Shown piece by piece: positions 62,527 to 64,000 of a DNA stretch of 64,000 nucleotides. The DNA comes from an uncultured Acidimicrobiaceae bacterium (GTDB lineage Bacteria > Actinomycetota > Acidimicrobiia > Acidimicrobiales > Ilumatobacteraceae): NCBI GenBank assembly GCA_903934195.1, contig CAIZMV010000034.1:8780-72779 (forward strand). Reading direction: 5' to 3'. The notes below the pieces were generated by a model. It saw nothing but the letters and a program-made list of their open reading frames with translations, ran no database searches and was not told the DNA's origin. The position numbers were made by a program, and so were the translations under genes. Position 1 is the first letter of the stretch, and each line of letters starts with the position of its first letter.

Positions 62527-63011
62527 GACGAAACGCCCTTTCGTACAGAGATCACTGTGTCGACTGCTGCGAAGATTCTCCCGTAGCCCGTGCATCGACA
62601 AATGTTGCCCGACAAGGCTTCCTTGATCTCTTGTTCGTTTGGCGAGTCATTGTGATCAAGTAAGTGATGCACGGCCATCACAAGACCCGGGGTACAAAAG
62701 CCGCACTGAACTGCGCCTTCAGTTATAAAAGCCTCCTGAACATCTGTAAGAGAGCCGTCATCGTTCAGCCCCTCAACTGTTGCAATCTGCGTGCCAACAG
62801 CGGTTGCTGCCATGACTAGACAACTGCATACGGCTGCATTGTCAACAAAGACAGTGCAACTACCGCATTCACCCTGTTCGCACGCTCCTTTGGAGCCTGG
62901 AAGCCCGAGTCTTTCGCGTAGAACGTAGAGAAGACTTTCGCCGATCCATGCGTCTGATACCTGCCGTTCAACACCATTAACGGTGAGGCTGTAATGCTCT
63001 AATTCGCTCAT
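62523..63011 (-). CDS. Xanthine dehydrogenase-type 2Fe-2S subunit
   Basis: A 162-aa protein with two [2Fe-2S] clusters. The plant-type cluster is CEQGECGSCTVFVDNAAVCSC, and the second, in the helical C-terminal domain, is CGFCTPGLVM with CRCTGY. It passes electrons from the Mo site to FAD. Both ends overlap neighbours by 4 bp, so the three subunits are translationally coupled. Confidence 0.95.
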   Translation of the reverse strand: MSELEHYSLTVNGVERQVSDAWIGESLLYVLRERLGLPGSKGACEQGECGSCTVFVDNAAVCSCLVMAATAVGTQIATVEGLNDDGSLTDVQEAFITEGAVQCGFCTPGLVMAVHHLLDHNDSPNEQEIKEALSGNICRCTGYGRIFAAVDTVISVRKGVSS

Positions 63012-63841
63012 TTTTGGACTCCTCGTAGTAACAGTCGCGCGGCTAAAACGCCGACAGCATGTCGTCGGTATTCCGCTGTTGATCGATGATCATCTATTGG
63101 ACGCGACTCAGCGCGTACGTGGTCTGCGAATTCCTTAGCCAACGAATGATCAATATTTGCCAACCCAATTGAATTAATCCAGTTTTCTGATTCAGTGCAA
63201 CGGATTATCGTCGGGCCGAGAGAACCGAGAGCGACACGAACTTTGTTGTCATGAATTGCCAGACACACTGAGGCAACAGAGATAACCATGGCATTGCGCA
63301 CTCCAACTTTTGCGTAACCCTGCCAACCGTTCGTGATGGGGATTGAGACGCCCGTGATGATCTCGTTAGGCAAACGAGAGTTTCTCTTTGGGCCCACCAT
63401 GAACTCTGCAAAAGAAACGGAACGACGCGAAGACTCAGATTGTAAATGCACGACGGCATCTAGAGCGGCCAGAACGGGAAGTGAATCACCAGCTGGTGAA
63501 CACGTTCCGAGATTGCCACCGATAGACCCAGCTGCCCGAATTTGTGGTGACCCAACTGTTCGTGCGGCTTCAGCTAGCGCAGGCAGCGCCTTTGCAAGGT
63601 CACCGTGTTCCATTGTTGCGTAGGGCACAGATGAGCCGATGTGAACGAGGCCGGAAGCGGTGTCAATGTTCCAACGTTGAAACTCAGGAATATTTCGAAG
63701 TGCGATAACGGTGTCGGGGTGTCTGTGGTTGAAATTTACTTCAACCATCATGTCGGTGCCACCAGTAAGAAGATGCGCGTCAGGGTTCTTTGATAAAAGC
63801 TGAGTTGCTTCTGTCAAGGAAGATGGAATGAATATCGGCAT
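63008..63841 (-). CDS. Xanthine dehydrogenase-type FAD subunit
   Basis: A 277-aa FAD-binding subunit (CoxM/XdhB type). LLTGGTDMMVEVN and RAAGSIGGNLGTCSPAGDSLPVLAALDA are the FAD contact motifs, and KVGVRNAMVISVASVC is the conserved middle block. It begins 2 bp after the stop of the amidohydrolase fragment on the same strand. Confidence 0.93.
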   Translation of the reverse strand: MPIFIPSSLTEATQLLSKNPDAHLLTGGTDMMVEVNFNHRHPDTVIALRNIPEFQRWNIDTASGLVHIGSSVPYATMEHGDLAKALPALAEAARTVGSPQIRAAGSIGGNLGTCSPAGDSLPVLAALDAVVHLQSESSRRSVSFAEFMVGPKRNSRLPNEIITGVSIPITNGWQGYAKVGVRNAMVISVASVCLAIHDNKVRVALGSLGPTIIRCTESENWINSIGLANIDHSLAKEFADHVRAESRPIDDHRSTAEYRRHAVGVLAARLLLRGVQK

Positions 63842-63843
63842 TT

Positions 63844-64000
63844 TTACCTCAAGGCAAGTTTCTTATGGAGTTTTGTTGTTGCTTCAAATGCTTTACTTCT
63901 TATTTCATTCATGTCGAAATGGGTAGGTTTGCCGTTGTCAACTACTAGATTTCCATCGACTCGAACCTCAACACATCTGATACCCGGTGTAAACGCGGCA
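63844..64000 (-). CDS. Amidohydrolase C-terminus (truncated by window edge)
   Basis: Only the last 52 codons lie in the window. The reverse frame from 64000 reads AAFTPGIRCVEVRVDGNL, then VVDNGKPTHFDMNEIRS and ends KKLALR. The pattern V-x-V-DG-x-x-VV-x-G followed by a D-x-x-x-I helix is the C-terminal beta-domain of amidohydrolases such as cytosine, guanine or 8-oxoguanine deaminases. With the xanthine dehydrogenase subunits it would suit purine catabolism, but the catalytic part lies outside the window. The stop is 2 bp before the FAD subunit ATG. Confidence 0.7.
   Translation of the reverse strand, partial: AAFTPGIRCVEVRVDGNLVVDNGKPTHFDMNEIRSKAFEATTKLHKKLALR

Noticed and set aside
1..64000. 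Mobile elements, prophage genes or CRISPR arrays
   Set aside because: I saw no transposase, integrase, phage structural gene or regular repeat-spacer pattern anywhere in the window.

Overview
This window looks like part of a compact actinobacterial chromosome, most likely a streamlined Acidimicrobiia-type lineage such as the aquatic Ilumatobacteraceae/acIV relatives. The clues are an ANTAR response regulator, an F420-type luciferase-like oxidoreductase, a PolA with a degenerate proofreading domain, a RapZ with an Arg in its P-loop, the acyl-CoA dehydrogenase/MaoC/thiolase-DUF35 lipid genes and a menaquinone pathway. Base composition looks balanced by eye rather than GC-rich. Placement to class is an inference. 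Genes are packed tightly: many neighbours overlap by 4 bp (ATGA/GTGA), three convergent pairs share or abut their stop codons, one divergent pair shares a CATG start, and no gene-free stretch reaches 300 bases.

Layout. 1-8400: the end of a CNNM/CorC-type membrane protein, an SDR oxidoreductase, and a menaquinone cluster (menE, menA, menH, menD, menF, menG) on both strands with a DsbA-family gene inside it; menB and menC are not here. 8506-13355: acyl-CoA dehydrogenase, acyl-CoA synthetase, LLM oxidoreductase, MaoC dehydratase and a small membrane protein. 13470-19631: era, a DinG-type helicase, two cis-prenyltransferase genes that appear to be the two halves of a heteromeric enzyme, recO and glyS. 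19697-25269: an ABM-domain protein, trpC, trpF, trpB, trpA, a small Cys/His-rich protein, a Bcp peroxiredoxin, fabZ and a GNAT. 25270-29646 (minus strand): fabD-fabH-fabG-acpP-fabF, where FabD carries an extra lipoyl-like C-terminal domain. 29737-36196: tRNA-Leu(CAA), a coiled-coil protein with an ANTAR regulator, polA, a methyltransferase, rpsA and coaE. 36220-43123: uvrB, uvrA (with a Lys/Ala-rich tail) and uvrC. 43133-53943: methyltransferase, rapZ, gap-pgk-tpiA, a complete peptide-type ABC transporter placed between tpiA and secG, and secG. 53986-54108: a second tRNA-Leu with anticodon AAG and a bidirectional terminator. 54112-58841 (minus strand): DUF35 protein, thiolase, serine hydrolase, MFS transporter and polysaccharide deacetylase. 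58969-64000: a sugar-lactone oxidase, then a xanthine dehydrogenase-type operon preceded by the C-terminus of an amidohydrolase cut by the window edge.

The strongest candidate for an under-described system is the divergent pair at 16208-17596. The UppS protein keeps the catalytic Asp but lacks the C-terminal RxG motif. The neighbouring UppS-like protein lacks the Asp but ends in RxG. This split matches the eukaryotic DHDDS/NgBR arrangement. Other points of interest are the FabD fusion, the rare tRNA-Leu(AAG), the UvrA tail, the transporter embedded in the glycolytic operon and several unexplained inverted repeats.
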